Of a stretch of DNA of 7,069 nucleotides, positions 5,924-7,069 are shown piece after piece. The stretch's first letter is position 1; every line of letters begins with the position of its first letter. A model generated the notes under the pieces. It was not told the origin of the DNA and searched no databases. It worked only from the letters and a program-made list of their open reading frames with translations. This stretch comes from Clostridia bacterium (lineage in GTDB: Bacteria > Bacillota > Clostridia > Oscillospirales > CAG-272): positions 1-7,069 of the forward strand of contig JAFNZX010000395.1 of assembly GCA_017382615.1 (NCBI GenBank). Direction: 5' to 3'. The translations under genes and the position numbers were made by a program.

Positions 5924-5935
5924 CATACCATAATA
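5924..5935 (+). promoter_or_regulatory. Possible sporulation-type -10 element (sigma-G or sigma-E like)
   Basis: CATAATA at 5929-5935 fits the sigma-G -10 pattern (CATNMTA), and the overlapping CATACCAT at 5924-5931 is one base from the sigma-E pattern. No good -35 is seen at the right distance, and a sigma-A reading (CATAAT) has no -35 either. It lies 28 bases before the start of the spore-type gene. Confidence 0.3.
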
Positions 5936-5962
5936 CAGAAAAGCTCTCCAGGAGGTAAACGT

Positions 5963-6403
5963 ATGGATAACAGCTCCCCTTCTCGCACCCCGTCGGGTGA
6001 AGGGTACTTGATCGTGCAGGTCAGCACGGCAGGCGGTGCGATCCCTTTGCCCGGTGCGATCGTAACCGTGCGCGACTATGACCCTGAAAGCGGCGCGGAC
6101 GTGGGCAACGTGATCTCATCCATGGTCACCGACCGCAGCGGCAAAACGCCCATTCTTTCTCTGCCCGCCCCCGCACGTGCGCTCTCGCAAGCTCCGGGCT
6201 CTCGTATTTTACCCTACGCACTTTACAGCATAGACGTACAAACCGACCGATATTACGAAAATTACTACGCAAGCGTGCCCATTTTCGACGGGATCGTTGC
6301 CGTGCAGCCCGCCGTGCTGCAGGCTTTGCCGGAAAACGAATATACCGACAACAAAGGACGCAACGTGCAGATCTTTTACGAGTCGGTCAATCCCGATCTG
6401 TAA
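5963..6403 (+). CDS. Small Ig-like (carboxypeptidase-regulatory-like) protein, SleC N-domain-like
   Basis: A 146-residue protein with a single beta-sandwich-like domain. GYLIVQVSTAGGAIPLPGAIVTV (in part 14-36) and VTDRSGKTPILSLPAP (55-70) are the strand-turn pattern of prealbumin or carboxypeptidase-regulatory domains. SVPIFDGIVAVQPAVLQAL (104-122) closes the fold. There is no signal peptide or transmembrane segment. The pattern resembles the N-terminal region of clostridial spore cortex-lytic enzymes (SleC type), recalled from family knowledge, not searched. The start is the ATG with AGGAGG upstream; an ATG 63 bases further upstream has no ribosome site. It is followed after 12 bases, in the same frame, by the SpoIID-like gene, and its TAA overlaps that gene's ribosome site, so the two are probably translated together. 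Exact role unknown. Confidence 0.8.
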   Translation: MDNSSPSRTPSGEGYLIVQVSTAGGAIPLPGAIVTVRDYDPESGADVGNVISSMVTDRSGKTPILSLPAPARALSQAPGSRILPYALYSIDVQTDRYYENYYASVPIFDGIVAVQPAVLQALPENEYTDNKGRNVQIFYESVNPDL

Positions 6404-6410
6404 AGGAGGT
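6402..6410 (+). promoter_or_regulatory. Strong ribosome binding site between the spore-type genes
   Basis: AAAGGAGGT lies 5 bases before ATG 6416 and overlaps the TAA of the preceding gene. It supports independent initiation of the second gene and coupling to the first. Confidence 0.85.
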
Positions 6411-6415
6411 TACTT

Positions 6416-7069
6416 ATGCCCGACACGCCAATCATTCCGGAAACCATTACCGTACACCTCGGTGCGCCCGACAGCACGGCACAAAACGTGACGCTGCCCT
6501 TTCTTGACTACGTCACGAACGTCGCATCCTCGGAAATCTACCCCACCTGGCCCGAAAACGCCATCCGCGCCAATATTTACGCGCAGATCTCCTTTGCGCT
6601 CAACCGTATCTATACGCAATACTACCGCTCGCGCGGCTATGATTTCGACATCACCAACTCCACCGCCATTGACCAATCCTTTGTCCAAGGGCGGGATATT
6701 TTTGACAACGTACGCGAGATAGCGGGCGAGATCTTTGACGGCTACGTGCGCAGACGCGGCAGCGTAGAACCGCTGTTTGCCGCCTATTGCGACGGCGTAG
6801 AGGTGACGTGCAACGGACTTTCGCAATGGGGCTCGGTGGACCTTGCCAATCGCGGGCTCTCCCCTTACGAAATTCTGACCACCTATTACGGCGACGATAT
6901 CGACATCGTGACAGGCGTACCCGTAGCGGGACTGACCGCCTCCCTACCGGAATTTCCTTTGCGCGTAGGAAACGTGGGCGACGACGTGCGCACCGTGCAG
7001 ATCAGGCTCAACCGCATAGCGCAAAACTATCCCGCCATTCCCAAGATCGTGCAGACAGACGGCATTTTC
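6416..7069 (+). CDS. SpoIID-like and peptidoglycan-binding domain protein (partial, SleC-like)
   Basis: 218 codons remain open to the window edge, so the C-terminus is missing. Residues about 10-165 form a SpoIID/LytB-like domain. NVASSEIYPTWPENAIRA (35-52) resembles the SpoIID segment carrying the catalytic glutamate, making Glu40 the candidate. GLSQWGSVDLANRG (134-147) matches the GMSQxGA motif, with Cys125 and Cys132 nearby that could replace the usual metal ligands. LRVGNVGDDVRTVQIRLNR...DGIF (182-218) is the start of a PG_binding_1 domain. No signal peptide is seen, as expected for a forespore-made or mother-cell-made cortex protein. SpoIID itself is a lytic transglycosylase; clostridial cortex-lytic proteins share this N-part. 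Together with the preceding gene it suggests cortex hydrolysis at germination or sporulation. The family has a catalytic or further PG-binding segment beyond the window that cannot be assessed. Confidence 0.85.
   Translation, partial: MPDTPIIPETITVHLGAPDSTAQNVTLPFLDYVTNVASSEIYPTWPENAIRANIYAQISFALNRIYTQYYRSRGYDFDITNSTAIDQSFVQGRDIFDNVREIAGEIFDGYVRRRGSVEPLFAAYCDGVEVTCNGLSQWGSVDLANRGLSPYEILTTYYGDDIDIVTGVPVAGLTASLPEFPLRVGNVGDDVRTVQIRLNRIAQNYPAIPKIVQTDGIF

Noticed and set aside
5836..6027. Longer upstream start for the GntR regulator
   Set aside because: The extra 64 codons read through the consensus promoter, the operator and the start of the divergent gene; the GTG at 5835 has its own ribosome site and matches family length.

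Overview
The window looks like chromosomal DNA from an anaerobic, probably spore-forming Clostridia (Bacillota) member. The evidence is consensus sigma-A promoters, strong AGGAGG ribosome sites, a YtrA-type GntR/ABC operon, a CCA-encoding tRNA-Leu, GC-rich palindromic intergenic repeats, and two genes at the right end resembling clostridial spore cortex-lytic (SleC/SpoIID-like) proteins. No species can be named from sequence alone.

Layout. Positions 1-486 have no gene; they hold GC-rich palindromic repeats and the terminator of a minus-strand operon. That operon (1992 to 487) encodes a histidine phosphatase and then a serine esterase, from an extended -10 promoter near 2020-2048. Next, 3408-2128 (minus) is a single-gene unit for a secreted lipoprotein metallophosphoesterase, with its own near-consensus promoter and a tight terminator hairpin. 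Positions 3409-3800 are gene-free but highly structured: a MITE-like inverted repeat (3500-3604), then a three-way-junction fold (3612-3759), then a tRNA terminator. tRNA-Leu(CAA) follows on the minus strand (3887-3801) with a textbook promoter. A three-gene minus-strand operon (5835 to 3996) encodes a GntR/YtrA repressor, an ABC ATPase and an ABC-2 permease, joined by ATGA overlaps and driven by a TTGACA-17-TATAAT promoter with an operator-like palindrome over the -10. Divergent from it, on the plus strand, are a small Ig-like-fold protein (5963-6403) and a SpoIID-like/peptidoglycan-binding protein that runs off the window (6416 onward).

How the parts work together. The GntR-ABC-permease unit reads as a self-repressed, ligand-inducible transporter operon. 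The right-hand pair probably acts on spore or cell-wall peptidoglycan and together resembles a SleC-type protein split by one in-frame stop codon. The most unusual item is the 3612-3759 fold: its closing stem carries 13 nt identical to the T-arm region of the neighbouring tRNA-Leu. It may be an undescribed structured RNA or a small palindromic mobile element.
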